DNA of 64,000 bases from Pseudonocardia hierapolitana (GTDB taxonomy: Bacteria > Actinomycetota > Actinomycetes > Mycobacteriales > Pseudonocardiaceae): NCBI RefSeq assembly GCF_007994075.1, contig NZ_VIWU01000001.1, positions 5,084,001 through 5,148,000 on the forward strand, read 5' to 3'. The first letter of the stretch is position 1, and every line of letters begins with the position of its first letter. The notes under the pieces are model-generated. The model saw only the letters and a program-made list of their open reading frames with translations, had not been told where the DNA came from and did not search any database. Below, piece by piece: positions 36,405 through 45,196 of this stretch. Both the position numbers and the translations under genes were made by a program.

Positions 36405-37067
36405 CTATCGCGCTCCCCATCGAGGTAACTCGCGGGGCCATCGCTCGATGACCAACGCGCTGGTGAGCACCACCGCGACCGCCACGCAGAACCCGCCGAG
36501 GGTGTCGGTGGCGTAGTGGGCCCGGCCGGCGACGAGCGCGAGTGCCATCGTGCCTCCGAAGAGCACCGCACCTGTCACGATGAGGACGGCGCTTGCACCG
36601 GTTGGGGTGCGCAGTACAACGATGAGCAGCATCGCGGCGACCACGCCGAGCGCGGTGGCCCCGCCGGTGTGGCCGCTCGGGAAGGCGAACTCCCCGTCGA
36701 TCGTCCGTCCGATGATCGGTTTGAGCGTCGTGGTCGCGACGCCGGTCAGCCCCGGCCCGACGATCGCCAGCACGGCCAGCTTGCGGTGGCCGAGCGCGAG
36801 CGCGATGCCGCAGAGCACCACCGCGAGCACGACGGTCCCATCCAGGCCGCCGGAGGCGATCACGATGTCGGGCAGCGACGGTGTGGTGTCCGGGTAGCCG
36901 ACGAGCCGCTGGACGCGCCGGTCGAGCCGGCCTGCGGTGGAGTCGTCCGCGTACCGCGCGGCGAACACGCCGAAGACGAGGAGCGCTAGCACCGAGACGG
37001 CCGCGGCCGGTGCGTGCAGCCCGGGCGGGAGGATCGCCCGATCCGGGCGGGGAGCGATGGCCGACAC
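36405..37067 (-). CDS. PAP2-family membrane phosphatase-like protein
   Basis: 220-aa membrane protein with five or six hydrophobic segments and the PAP2 core FPSGHTGGATALG and GRAHYATDTLGG. PAP2 enzymes remove phosphate from undecaprenyl pyrophosphate or other lipids at the outer face of the membrane. Motif 1 is altered (LKPIIGRTIDG without the usual RP), and the Arg normally six residues before the motif-3 His is not there, so activity is uncertain. GTG 37067 is the likely start, 37 nt from the divergent regulator start. A paralogue with the same layout lies at 60948-61628. Confidence 0.75.
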   Translation of the reverse strand: MSAIAPRPDRAILPPGLHAPAAAVSVLALLVFGVFAARYADDSTAGRLDRRVQRLVGYPDTTPSLPDIVIASGGLDGTVVLAVVLCGIALALGHRKLAVLAIVGPGLTGVATTTLKPIIGRTIDGEFAFPSGHTGGATALGVVAAMLLIVVLRTPTGASAVLIVTGAVLFGGTMALALVAGRAHYATDTLGGFCVAVAVVLTSALVIERWPRELPRWGAR

Positions 37068-37104
37068 CTCATCGAAGCTACCGCGCGTCGGCGAAAATAG
37101 ACCG

Positions 37105-39765
37105 ATGGCGAATCCCGTCGAGGTCTCCGGCCGAGAGGCCGAGGTTCTCGCGGCTGTGGGCGCGCACCTGAGCAACGCGCAGATCGCCGGCAGGCTGCAC
37201 CTGTCGGTGCGCACGGTCGAGGGGCATGTCTCGTCGTTGCTGCGCAAGTACGGGGTGGCCGACCGCCGGGAGCTGGCTGCGCTGGTGGGTCCGGAGGCCG
37301 GCCCGGCGCCGCCACCGGGCGGGGTGGCGGGGCTGCCTGCGGCGCGGACGTCGTTCGTCGGGCGGGCCGCCGAGCAGGCCGCGGTGCTCGCCGCGCTGGC
37401 CGAGCACCGGCTGGTGACGCTGTCCGGGCCGGGTGGCGTGGGCAAGACACGACTTGCGGTGGTGGCGGCCGCTGCCGCGGCGTTCCCGTTCGGCGGCGCG
37501 TTCGTCGACCTGGTGCCGGCCCGCGGCGACTCGGTGCCGCAGGCGGTGGCGGCCGCGCTCGGCGTGGCCGAGGGACCGCAGCAGCCGCTCGAGGCCGCGA
37601 TCGGCGGGAGGTTGAGCCGGGGCCGCTCGCTGCTCGTGCTGGACAACTGCGAGCACGTCGTCGACGCGGTGGCCGGGTTCGTCGAGCGCCTGCTCGCCGC
37701 CTGTCCCACGGTCACGGTGCTCGCCACCAGCCGGGAGCGGCTCGCGGTCCCGGGGGAGCGGGTGGTGGCGGTCGGCCCCCTTCCGCTGGGGTCGGACGCC
37801 GAGCGGCTCTTCGCCGACCGCGCGGTGGCACCCATCGATCCCGGCGCCGTCACGGACCTCTGCGCCCGCCTCGACGGGCTCCCACTCGCCATCGAGCTCG
37901 CGGCGGCCCGCAGCGCGGCGCTGGGAGCACCCGGCCTGCTCACCGGCCTCGGCGACTACCTGCGGCTCCTCGCCGGGGGCCGCGGCCAGGAGGTGCGGCA
38001 CCGGTCGCTGCGCGCGGTGATCGGTTGGAGCCACGACCTGCTCGACGACGAGGAGCGCGCCCTGTTCCGCCGGCTCGCCGCCTTCGCAGGCGGGTTCGAC
38101 CTGCCGGCCGCGGCGGCCGTCGGCGGGGTCGAACTCCCGGTGGCCGCAGACGTGCTCGGCCGGCTCGTGGACAAGAGCCTCGTGGTGCACGAGCAGGGTC
38201 GGTGGCGGCTGCTCGCCACGATCCGGGCCGTGGCCGCGGACAAGCTGCGGGAGGCGGGGGAGACCGCGGACGTGCAACACCGGTACCGGGTGTGGGCGGT
38301 CGATCGAGCCGCGGCGCTCACCAAGCCGAGCCGCGCGGAGGTGGACCTCGTGCTCGACGACCTGCGCGACGCGCTCGCGTCCTACCCGCCGGAGCCCGAC
38401 CCGGAGGCACACGCACTGGCGCGCTCGCTCGGGCGGATCACCCACGCGCGCGGGTTCCTGCAGGAGGCGCGCTCGCGCTACGAGCAGGCGGCGGCGCACG
38501 CCGGGACTCCCGACGAGCAGGCTCGCGACCTGCGCTCGGCCGCGGAGTGCGCAGAGGTGGGCCACGACACCGGCGGCGCGTACGACCTGCTCGTCGAGGC
38601 CGGCCGGGTCGCCGCCGACGGGAACGCGAAGGCGACGGCGTTGGCGCTGGCGGTCGACCTGGCGTGCCGCTGCCCCGCCACGTTCGCCGTCGAGGTGCCC
38701 TACGAGCGGTTGCGCGGGCTGCTCGCGGAGGCGACCGGCGCCGCTGATGGGGCGGACCCGGTTGCCGCCACGCGGCTCGCGATCGCGGCGGCGTGGAACG
38801 CGGGGGCGGAGAAGCTCTCGCCCGACCGCGCGCTCGCCGAGGAGGCCGTCACCGCAGCCCGGCGCACCGGCGACCCGTTGCTGCTGAGCGCCGCGCTCGG
38901 AGCGCTCCGCGGCGCCACGGTCGTCGACGGCCGTCTCCAGGACGCGCACCGGCTCTCCACCGAGCGGCTCGCGCTCGTGCCGGCGCTCGACCCCACCGCC
39001 CCCGAGGGTGCGGCCGAGATCGAGGACGTGCTCGCGGTCGCGTGCGCCGACGCGGTGGCGGCCGGGGAGATCGCGGCCGCTCTCGAGGTCGCCGGCCGAA
39101 TCCTCGACGGCGATGTGCACGGCGACTCCCCGCACCTGTCGGTGAGCACGGTGCTGCCGGCGCTCGTGCTGGCCGGGGACCTCGGGTGGGCGCGCCCCCG
39201 GGCACCGGCTATGTGGGAGGGCTGGGAGCGGGCCGGGCGCCCGCCCGCGGTGTGGCTGCCCGGATCGGCCCAGTTCACGGCGCTCGCGTGGGGGCTGTCC
39301 GGCGACGCAGAGGAGGCCGCGCGGTGGAACGCCCGCGCGGCGGAGGCCGGGACCGGGAACGTCTTCCACCTCCAGCACGCCCCGCTCGGCGTGTTCACGG
39401 CGGCGCGGACCGCCGTGCACGTCGGGTTCGCCGCCGGCGTTCCCGAGCCGGCGGCCCGCACCCCCGGAGCTCGCTACCACGCGTACGCGGTCGCCGCGCA
39501 CGCCGAGCTGGCCGTGGTCGCCGGCCGGCCCGACGCCGCCGACCGGCTGGCGGCGGCCGAGGCCGTGACGGCCGGACACCCCTGGGCCGCTGCCTGCCTC
39601 GCCCGCGCCGCGGGCCGGTTGCGCGGCGACGACGACGCGCTCGCCGCCGCCGTCGCCGGTTTCGAGCGGATCGGCGCCGCGTTCGAGCGCGCCGCCACCC
39701 TCCTGCTCCTGCCCGACCGCGCCGCAGAGGGGTGGGCCGAGCTGGAGCACGTGACGTCCGCGTGA
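37105..39765 (+). CDS. STAND-type regulator with N-terminal LuxR HTH and NB-ARC-like ATPase
   Basis: 886-aa regulator. Residues ~1-60 form a LuxR-type helix-turn-helix (SGREAEVLAAVGAHLSNAQI, then LHLSVRTVEGHVSSLLRKYG). A nucleotide-binding domain follows with P-loop SGPGGVGKTRLA, Walker B LLVLDNCEHV, sensor TSRERLAV and GLPLAIELAAARS. The C-terminal ~450 residues are alpha-helical repeats resembling TPRs. Most large LuxR ATPase regulators carry the DNA-binding domain at the C-terminus, so this order is less common. ATG 37105 is only 37 nt from the divergent PAP2 start, so the two probably share a promoter region. It may control the locus, but no target site can be named. Confidence 0.88.
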   Translation: MANPVEVSGREAEVLAAVGAHLSNAQIAGRLHLSVRTVEGHVSSLLRKYGVADRRELAALVGPEAGPAPPPGGVAGLPAARTSFVGRAAEQAAVLAALAEHRLVTLSGPGGVGKTRLAVVAAAAAAFPFGGAFVDLVPARGDSVPQAVAAALGVAEGPQQPLEAAIGGRLSRGRSLLVLDNCEHVVDAVAGFVERLLAACPTVTVLATSRERLAVPGERVVAVGPLPLGSDAERLFADRAVAPIDPGAVTDLCARLDGLPLAIELAAARSAALGAPGLLTGLGDYLRLLAGGRGQEVRHRSLRAVIGWSHDLLDDEERALFRRLAAFAGGFDLPAAAAVGGVELPVAADVLGRLVDKSLVVHEQGRWRLLATIRAVAADKLREAGETADVQHRYRVWAVDRAAALTKPSRAEVDLVLDDLRDALASYPPEPDPEAHALARSLGRITHARGFLQEARSRYEQAAAHAGTPDEQARDLRSAAECAEVGHDTGGAYDLLVEAGRVAADGNAKATALALAVDLACRCPATFAVEVPYERLRGLLAEATGAADGADPVAATRLAIAAAWNAGAEKLSPDRALAEEAVTAARRTGDPLLLSAALGALRGATVVDGRLQDAHRLSTERLALVPALDPTAPEGAAEIEDVLAVACADAVAAGEIAAALEVAGRILDGDVHGDSPHLSVSTVLPALVLAGDLGWARPRAPAMWEGWERAGRPPAVWLPGSAQFTALAWGLSGDAEEAARWNARAAEAGTGNVFHLQHAPLGVFTAARTAVHVGFAAGVPEPAARTPGARYHAYAVAAHAELAVVAGRPDAADRLAAAEAVTAGHPWAAACLARAAGRLRGDDDALAAAVAGFERIGAAFERAATLLLLPDRAAEGWAELEHVTSA

Positions 39766-39844
39766 CGGTCGCGTGGTCGCCACGGATCCGGTGGCCAGGC
39801 CCGCGGCGGCACGCTTCCCGGGAGGAGAACCGAGGAGGCAGACG

Positions 39845-40750
39845 ATGCAGTGGACGCTCGAGGTGGTGCAGGTCCCGGTGGCGGACGTGGACCGGGCGAA
39901 GGCCTTCTACGCCGAGCAGCTCGGGTTCGCGGTCGACTTCGACGTGCGGGCCGACGAGGAGCACCGGTTCGTCCAGCTGACCCCACCGGGCTCGGGCTGT
40001 TCGATCCAGCTTGCGGCGGGTTACTTCGACGACATGGTGCCGGGGTCGCTGCGCGGCCTGGTCCTGGTCGTCCCGGACATCCGCGCCGCGCGCGCCGAGC
40101 TGGTGGAGCGCGGGGTGGACAACGGCGGGGTGGTCGTCACGGAGGACGGCACGTCCTTCCGGCCGGCCCGTGACGGGGACGCGCTCGACAACGTCGGCTT
40201 CGTGCACTTCAGCGACCCGGACGGCAACCAGTGGTCGCTGCAGCAGATCAGCAGCCGCGGTCCCGCAACGCACGACCTCGCCGCCACCCGGGTTCTCGAC
40301 GCCCCGCTCGAGGAGGCGTGGAAGGCGTGGACCGAGCCCGAGTACGTCATGCGCTGGTGGGGGCCCACCGGCTTCACGTCGCCGCTGGCGGAGATGGACG
40401 TGCGGGAGGGCGGCACCTCGCTCGTCTGCATGCGCGCCCCAGCCGAGTACGGCGGACAGGACATGTACAACACGTGGACCTACCAGGAGGTCCGGGCTCC
40501 TGAGCGGCTCGAGTTCGTGCTCGACTTCACCGACGCGGACCGGGCGTTGCTGCCGGACGAGGCCATCCCGCCGGGCGTGCCGCGCGCGGTCCGGCACGTG
40601 GTCACCCTCCGCCCGGCCGAGGGTGGGCGCACCGAGCTGACCGTACGGGAGTTCGGCTACGGCACCCCCGACGCCCGCGACATCTCCCGGGCCGGCCTGG
40701 AGCAGTGCCTAGACAAGATGGAGGCCCTCTTCCGGCGAACGGCCGACTAG
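39845..40750 (+). CDS. VOC-SRPBCC (glyoxalase-like plus AHSA1-like) fusion protein
   Basis: 301-aa two-domain protein. Residues 1-137 form a VOC/glyoxalase-fold domain (VPVADVDRAKAFYAEQLGFAV, VGFVHFSDPDGNQWSLQQI). Residues ~140-301 form an SRPBCC/AHSA1-like domain (RVLDAPLEEAWKAWTEPEY, WWGPTGFTSPLAEMDVREGG, LEQCLDKMEALF). ATG 39845 follows GAGGAGG. Small-molecule binding or isomerase-like roles are known for each fold, but a function for the fusion cannot be given. It follows the regulator by 80 nt and is likely cotranscribed with it. It seems unrelated to the glycan pathways. Confidence 0.85.
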   Translation: MQWTLEVVQVPVADVDRAKAFYAEQLGFAVDFDVRADEEHRFVQLTPPGSGCSIQLAAGYFDDMVPGSLRGLVLVVPDIRAARAELVERGVDNGGVVVTEDGTSFRPARDGDALDNVGFVHFSDPDGNQWSLQQISSRGPATHDLAATRVLDAPLEEAWKAWTEPEYVMRWWGPTGFTSPLAEMDVREGGTSLVCMRAPAEYGGQDMYNTWTYQEVRAPERLEFVLDFTDADRALLPDEAIPPGVPRAVRHVVTLRPAEGGRTELTVREFGYGTPDARDISRAGLEQCLDKMEALFRRTAD

Positions 40751-40955
40751 AGCCTCACGCACTGTAGGCCACTTGCCGATAATCGCCGGTGCATCACTCG
40801 ATCCTGTGAAAACCCTGAAGATGATCGACTACTCAAGGGTGCGCGTTCGCCCCAAGATCTGCATGATGTGAGCTCTGTAACACTCCACCGGGTGGGATCG
40901 CTAAGCGGGAGTGGGGGCAGCGCGCAAGAACTGAGAGTCGACATTGTGAGGATTC
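40751..40955 (+). promoter_or_regulatory. Promoter region of the region-C operon, with short palindrome
   Basis: 205-nt gap in front of the coupled sugar-transferase/UDP-uronate operon. An 11-bp palindrome CCACC-G-GGTGG sits at 40885-40895, about 60 nt before ATG 40956, and could be an operator. GAGGATTC just before the ATG is the ribosome binding site. No clear -35/-10 pair was identified. Confidence 0.35.
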
Positions 40956-42491
40956 ATGGGGGAGTCGGCTGAGCAACAGGGGAGTGTTCAGGGGACGAGG
41001 GGGGTCGTCGCAGGAACATCGACCGACCGAACGGTCGTAATGGGGGGATTTGGCGGGGCCGGGTGGCCGTACCGCTCGGGGGGCTGGCGAGTTCGCCGCC
41101 TGTTGCTCGTGGGTTGGGACGCCATCGGATGGGCGATCGCGCTGACCCTGGCGTTGGCGCTGCGGTACGAGTTCGATCTCGATGCCCGCGACGTCTCGGG
41201 GATCGTGCAGCTGATCGCCGTCGCCGTCGTCGCCCAGGTCCTCATCGGGGTGGCCCTGCAGGTATACCGCGGTCGACATTGCATCGGGAGCGTCGACAAC
41301 ATCGTCGACACGTCGGCGGCGATCGCTCTCAGCGGTTTCGTCGTGTTCGTGGCCAACGTCGTATCGGTCGCCGAGTGGATCCCGCGATCGGTCGCGATCA
41401 TCGGCACTCCGATCATGCTTTTGATCGCTGTCGGATCCCGCATCGGGGTGGGGTTGTATCGCGACCGCAGGTCACGGCCCGATCACAGCACCGCGCAACG
41501 TGTGATCATTTTCGGGGCGGGGGTCGAGGGCCAGCAGCTCTCGTGGTCGATGTTCACCGACCCGGATGCCCGTTACCTGCCGGTCGCGTTCCTCGACGAC
41601 GACCCGCGACGGCGCGCACTCAGGGTGTCCGGTGTCGGCGTGCAGGGCACGAGCGCCGACGTCGCCGAGGTGGCTGCCCGTTCCCAGGCCGATCTCCTCG
41701 CGATCACGGGCCACCACGTCGACGACGTCGCGATCCGCGAGATCACGCGCGTCGCCGCGGACGCCGGCCTCGAGGTGAAGGTCGTCGCGCCGTTGGCCGA
41801 GTTGCTCAAGCCCGTGCCGGCCGCGCTGCTGATCCCGTCGCAGGCAGGCTCGGCGGGGGGCGGCGGCCGCGCGGTGACGCGCCTCCCGGCGGCGGTCGAG
41901 AGCAGGGCCAAGCGCGTCGTGGACATCACGCTCTCCCTGATCGCGTTGATCGTCTTCCTCCCGGCCTTCGTCGTCATCCCTCTGGTGCTGATGCTCACCA
42001 GCGGTGAGGTCGTCTACCGGGCGAAGCGCGTGGGGCTGGGCGGCGAGATCTTCACGATGTTCAAGTTCACGACCATGGCGCCCGGTGACGGCGGGCCACG
42101 CCTCACCCGAGCCGGCGACCCGCGCATCACACGGTTCGGCCGCTGGCTGCGCGTGACCAAGTTGAACGAGCTGCCTCAGCTCGTCAACGTGGTCAAGGGC
42201 GAGATGAGCCTCGTCGGCCCGCGTCCGGAGGATCCGCGCTACGCCGCCTACTACTCGGCCGAGCAGCGGAAGGTGCTCGCCGTGCGACCCGGCCTGGCCA
42301 GCCTCGCGTTTCTCAGGTTCGGCGACGAGGAGGCGTACATCGAGCGGATCAACCCGCCAGACATCGAGACCTACTACCTGAACGAGCTCCTGCCGGAGAA
42401 GCTCGCCATCGAGCTCCGGTACGTCAGGAACTGGACGTTGCGAGGTGACTTCCGGATCCTCGCACGCACCCTGACAGGGCTCCTCAGGTGA
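40956..42491 (+). CDS. Polyprenyl-phosphate glycosylphosphotransferase (long form)
   Basis: 511-aa initiating transferase. The N-terminal half has about four membrane helices and a Rossmann-like domain (VIIFGAGVEGQQLSWSMF). The C-terminal half is the phosphoglycosyl transferase: ESRAKRVVDITLSLIALIVF (membrane segment), YRAKRVGLGGEIFTMFKFTTM, DPRITRFGRWLRVTKLNELPQ, VGPRPEDPRY and RPGLASLAFLRFG. It would load the first sugar phosphate of the region-C repeat unit onto undecaprenyl phosphate. Its stop overlaps the acetyltransferase start (GTGA), coupling it to the diacetamido-uronate pathway, so that sugar or its precursor may be what is loaded first. Confidence 0.93.
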   Translation: MGESAEQQGSVQGTRGVVAGTSTDRTVVMGGFGGAGWPYRSGGWRVRRLLLVGWDAIGWAIALTLALALRYEFDLDARDVSGIVQLIAVAVVAQVLIGVALQVYRGRHCIGSVDNIVDTSAAIALSGFVVFVANVVSVAEWIPRSVAIIGTPIMLLIAVGSRIGVGLYRDRRSRPDHSTAQRVIIFGAGVEGQQLSWSMFTDPDARYLPVAFLDDDPRRRALRVSGVGVQGTSADVAEVAARSQADLLAITGHHVDDVAIREITRVAADAGLEVKVVAPLAELLKPVPAALLIPSQAGSAGGGGRAVTRLPAAVESRAKRVVDITLSLIALIVFLPAFVVIPLVLMLTSGEVVYRAKRVGLGGEIFTMFKFTTMAPGDGGPRLTRAGDPRITRFGRWLRVTKLNELPQLVNVVKGEMSLVGPRPEDPRYAAYYSAEQRKVLAVRPGLASLAFLRFGDEEAYIERINPPDIETYYLNELLPEKLAIELRYVRNWTLRGDFRILARTLTGLLR

Positions 42492-43099
42492 CGGCGGAGC
42501 CGGACACCCACCAGGTGGCTGCCACGGCCGACGTCGCCGGCACCGCGCGAATCGGCCCCGGCACCCGTATCTGGCACCTGGCCCAGGTCGAGGACGGTGC
42601 GAGCCTCGGTCGTTCGTGCACCGTCGGGCGGGGGGCCTGCATCGGTCCCGGCGTCACGATCGGCGACCACGTCAAGATCCAGAACTACGCGCTCGTGTAC
42701 GCGCCGGCATCGCTCGGGCACGGGGTCTTCGTCGGGCCGGCGGCTGTGCTGACCAACGATCTCCACCCGCGCGCGGTCGACAGCGCCGGCCGGCTCAAGT
42801 CCGGCGACGACTGGACGCCCGTCGGTGTGGCCGTGCGCGAGGGCGCGTCGCTCGGTGCCCGCTCCGTCTGCGTCGCGCCCGTCGTCATCGGACGGTGGGC
42901 GATGGTCGGTGCCGGCGCCGTCGTCGTGTCGGATGTCCCCGATTTCGCGCTTGTCGTCGGGGTGCCGGCGCGCCGGATCGGGTGGGTCGGGCGGGCGGGC
43001 GTGCCGTTGCGGCAGGGGGACGACGGTCTGTGGAGCTGTCCGCAGACCGGAGAGCGTTACCACGAAGTGGACGGTAACTTGGATGACTTCCGCACCTGA
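42488..43099 (+). CDS. Left-handed beta-helix acetyltransferase (WbpD/WlbB-like)
   Basis: 203-aa hexapeptide-repeat acyltransferase. Repeats run through GTRIWHLAQVEDGASLG, GACIGPGVTIGDHVKI, GVFVGPAAVLTNDLHP and PVVIGRWAMVGAGAVV, with the histidine in NDLHP close to the expected catalytic site. WbpD/WlbB enzymes acetylate the 3-amino group of UDP-2-acetamido-3-amino-uronate, and the next three genes encode the other steps of that route. GTG 42488 overlaps the sugar-transferase stop by 4 nt, and the gene overlaps the next one by 17 nt. Function is well supported by context. Confidence 0.9.
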   Translation: MTAEPDTHQVAATADVAGTARIGPGTRIWHLAQVEDGASLGRSCTVGRGACIGPGVTIGDHVKIQNYALVYAPASLGHGVFVGPAAVLTNDLHPRAVDSAGRLKSGDDWTPVGVAVREGASLGARSVCVAPVVIGRWAMVGAGAVVVSDVPDFALVVGVPARRIGWVGRAGVPLRQGDDGLWSCPQTGERYHEVDGNLDDFRT

Positions 43100-44198
43100 G
43101 AAGATCGGGATCGAGCCGATCCCGGCGAGTGGCCTCCAGCTCGGCGACGGTGAGCGGGCGGCGATCGAACGGGTTCTCGCATCGGGGATGCTGGCCCAGG
43201 GCCCGGAGGTCGCGGCGTTCGAGGCGGAGTTCGCCGAGCACGTGGCCGGGCGACCTTGTGTCGCGGTGAGCTCCGGCACGAGCGCGCTCCTGCTCGGATT
43301 GCTCGCGCTCGGCATCGGACCGGGCGACGAGGTCGTCGTGCCGTCGTTCAGTTTCGCCGCCACCGCGAACACCGTCGTTCTGGCCGGGGCGCGCCCGGTG
43401 TTCGTCGACATCGAGCCGCGCCACTTCGATCTCGATCCCGATGCCGTGCGCGCGGCGATCACCGAGCGGACGGCGGCGATCGTCGCCGTGCACCTCTACG
43501 GCCACCCCGCCGCGATGGCGCTGCTCACCGAGATCGCGGACGCCCATGGGCTCGCCATCGTGGAGGACGCGGCTCAAGCGCATCTCGCCCGGCTGGCGGG
43601 CCGGCCGGTGGGCACCTTCGGACCGGTTGCGGCCTTCAGCTTCTACCCGACCAAGAACATGACCACCGGCGAGGGCGGCATGGTGGTGTGCGCGGACGAC
43701 GCCACGGCGCGGCGCGTCCGGCTCCTCCGCAACCAGGGCATGGAGAAGCGGTACGCCAACGAAGTGGTCGGTTACAACGCCCGCATGACGGACCTCCAGG
43801 CGGCGATCGGTCGGGTGCAGCTGAGCCGTCTTCCGGAATGGACGAACACCCGGCGGCGCAATGCGGCGTTCCTGACCGAGGCCCTCGGCGCGGTGGCGGC
43901 ACGCTCGGGTCTCGTGCTGCCCTCGGTCGCACCTGCGGCGGAGCCGGTGTGGCACCAGTACACCGTCCGTGCGCCACGCCGCGACGACGTCGTGGCGCGG
44001 CTGTCGGAACTCGGCGTGCCGACCGGGGTCTACTACCCGACCCCGATCCACCGGCTCCCGGCCTACGACCTCGATCTCGACCTACCCCGAACGGCTGAGG
44101 CGGCCAGGCAGGTCCTTTCCCTGCCGGTCCACCCCAACCTGTCGGCGGCGCAACTCGACCACATCATCGACGCGGTGGAGAGGGCGGTGTCCTCGTGA
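43083..44198 (+). CDS. DegT-family aminotransferase (WbpE/WlbC-like)
   Basis: 371-aa PLP aminotransferase: IPASGLQLGDGERAAIERVL, VAVSSGTSALLLGLLALG, VEDAAQAHLARL, and FYPTKNMTTGEGG with the PLP lysine. The TTGEGG form is characteristic of the WbpE/WlbC branch that aminates the 3-keto group of UDP-2-acetamido-3-keto-uronate using glutamate. ATG 43083 is chosen; it overlaps the acetyltransferase end by 17 nt. The stop overlaps the next start (GTGA). Together with its neighbours it completes a UDP-2,3-diacetamido-2,3-dideoxy-glucuronate pathway. Confidence 0.91.
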   Translation: MTSAPEKIGIEPIPASGLQLGDGERAAIERVLASGMLAQGPEVAAFEAEFAEHVAGRPCVAVSSGTSALLLGLLALGIGPGDEVVVPSFSFAATANTVVLAGARPVFVDIEPRHFDLDPDAVRAAITERTAAIVAVHLYGHPAAMALLTEIADAHGLAIVEDAAQAHLARLAGRPVGTFGPVAAFSFYPTKNMTTGEGGMVVCADDATARRVRLLRNQGMEKRYANEVVGYNARMTDLQAAIGRVQLSRLPEWTNTRRRNAAFLTEALGAVAARSGLVLPSVAPAAEPVWHQYTVRAPRRDDVVARLSELGVPTGVYYPTPIHRLPAYDLDLDLPRTAEAARQVLSLPVHPNLSAAQLDHIIDAVERAVSS

Positions 44199-45196
44199 AC
44201 GGCATCCTGCGCGCGGGGCTTGTCGGCCTCGGTCATATGGGCCGCCATCACGTGCGTGTGCTCCGGAGCCTGCCGGGCGTCGAGTTCGTCGCGGCGGTCG
44301 ACGCGCGCGAGGACGTGCGGCAGCGTGGCGCCGCGACCGGTCTCGAGGTGGTGGAGTCGGTATCGGAGCTCGTCCGGCGGGGGATCGACCTGTGTGTGGT
44401 GTCCTCACCGACCGGCACCCACGAGGAGATCGCGCTCGAGCTCGCCGAGGCCGGCGTCGCCACGCTCATCGAGAAGCCCGTCTCGCACAGCTCGAAGTCG
44501 GCGCAGAAGATCCTCGAGGCCTTCCAGCGGTCCGGAGTGGTCGGCTGCGTCGGGCACATCGAGCGGTACAACCCGGCCCTGCAGCAGATGCGCCTACGGC
44601 TCGACCACGGAGAGCTCGGCGAGCTCTACCAGGTTTTCACCCGGCGCCAGGGACCCTTCCCCGCGCGCATCGCCGACTCCGGTGTGATCATGGACCTGGC
44701 CAGTCACGACATCGACCTGACGGCGTGGGTGACCCGATCGTCGTACCGTTCGATCGCGGCGCGCACCGCTCACCGGAGCGGGCGCGAGCACGAGGACCTC
44801 GTGAGCACCGTCGCCGAGCTGGAGAACGGCGTGGTGGTGACGCACCTGGTCAATTGGCTGTCGCCGCTCAAAGAACGGGTGACGACCGTGACGGGCGAGC
44901 GCGGGTGCTTCACCGCCGACACGGTCACGGCCGACCTGACCTTCTTCAAGAACGGGTCCGAGCCGGTGCAGTGGGACCGGGTGGCGTCCTTCCGCGGGGT
45001 GACCGAGGGCGACATGATCAGGTACGCGATCCCCAAACCTGAACCGCTGTCCACGGAACTGTCGAACTTCGTGGCAGCCGTCCGTGGTGAGGCCGCGGAG
45101 GTCGTATCCCTGGAGGAGGGGCTCGTCACCGTGCGGGTGGCCGAGCTGATGCGCGAGTCCGCCAGGGCGGGCCGCACCGTCGAGGTCGTCCTGTGA
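44195..45196 (+). CDS. Gfo/Idh/MocA 3-dehydrogenase (WbpB/WlbA-like)
   Basis: 333-aa oxidoreductase with Rossmann start GLVGLGHMGRHHVRVL, LIEKPVSHS (family EKP), CVGHIERYNPALQQM and MDLASHDIDLTAW with the likely catalytic histidine. WbpB/WlbA oxidise the 3-OH of UDP-N-acetylglucosaminuronate. GTG 44195 overlaps the aminotransferase stop, and the gene overlaps the UDP-sugar 6-dehydrogenase by 4 nt. It would feed the 3-keto intermediate directly to the preceding aminotransferase. Confidence 0.9.
   Translation: MNGILRAGLVGLGHMGRHHVRVLRSLPGVEFVAAVDAREDVRQRGAATGLEVVESVSELVRRGIDLCVVSSPTGTHEEIALELAEAGVATLIEKPVSHSSKSAQKILEAFQRSGVVGCVGHIERYNPALQQMRLRLDHGELGELYQVFTRRQGPFPARIADSGVIMDLASHDIDLTAWVTRSSYRSIAARTAHRSGREHEDLVSTVAELENGVVVTHLVNWLSPLKERVTTVTGERGCFTADTVTADLTFFKNGSEPVQWDRVASFRGVTEGDMIRYAIPKPEPLSTELSNFVAAVRGEAAEVVSLEEGLVTVRVAELMRESARAGRTVEVVL

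Noticed and set aside
37078..39783. A 901-residue open frame on the minus strand opposite the STAND regulator
   Set aside because: Its translation is Arg/Gly/His-rich without motifs and mirrors the regulator, whose domains are clear. Very high third-position GC leaves antisense frames open.
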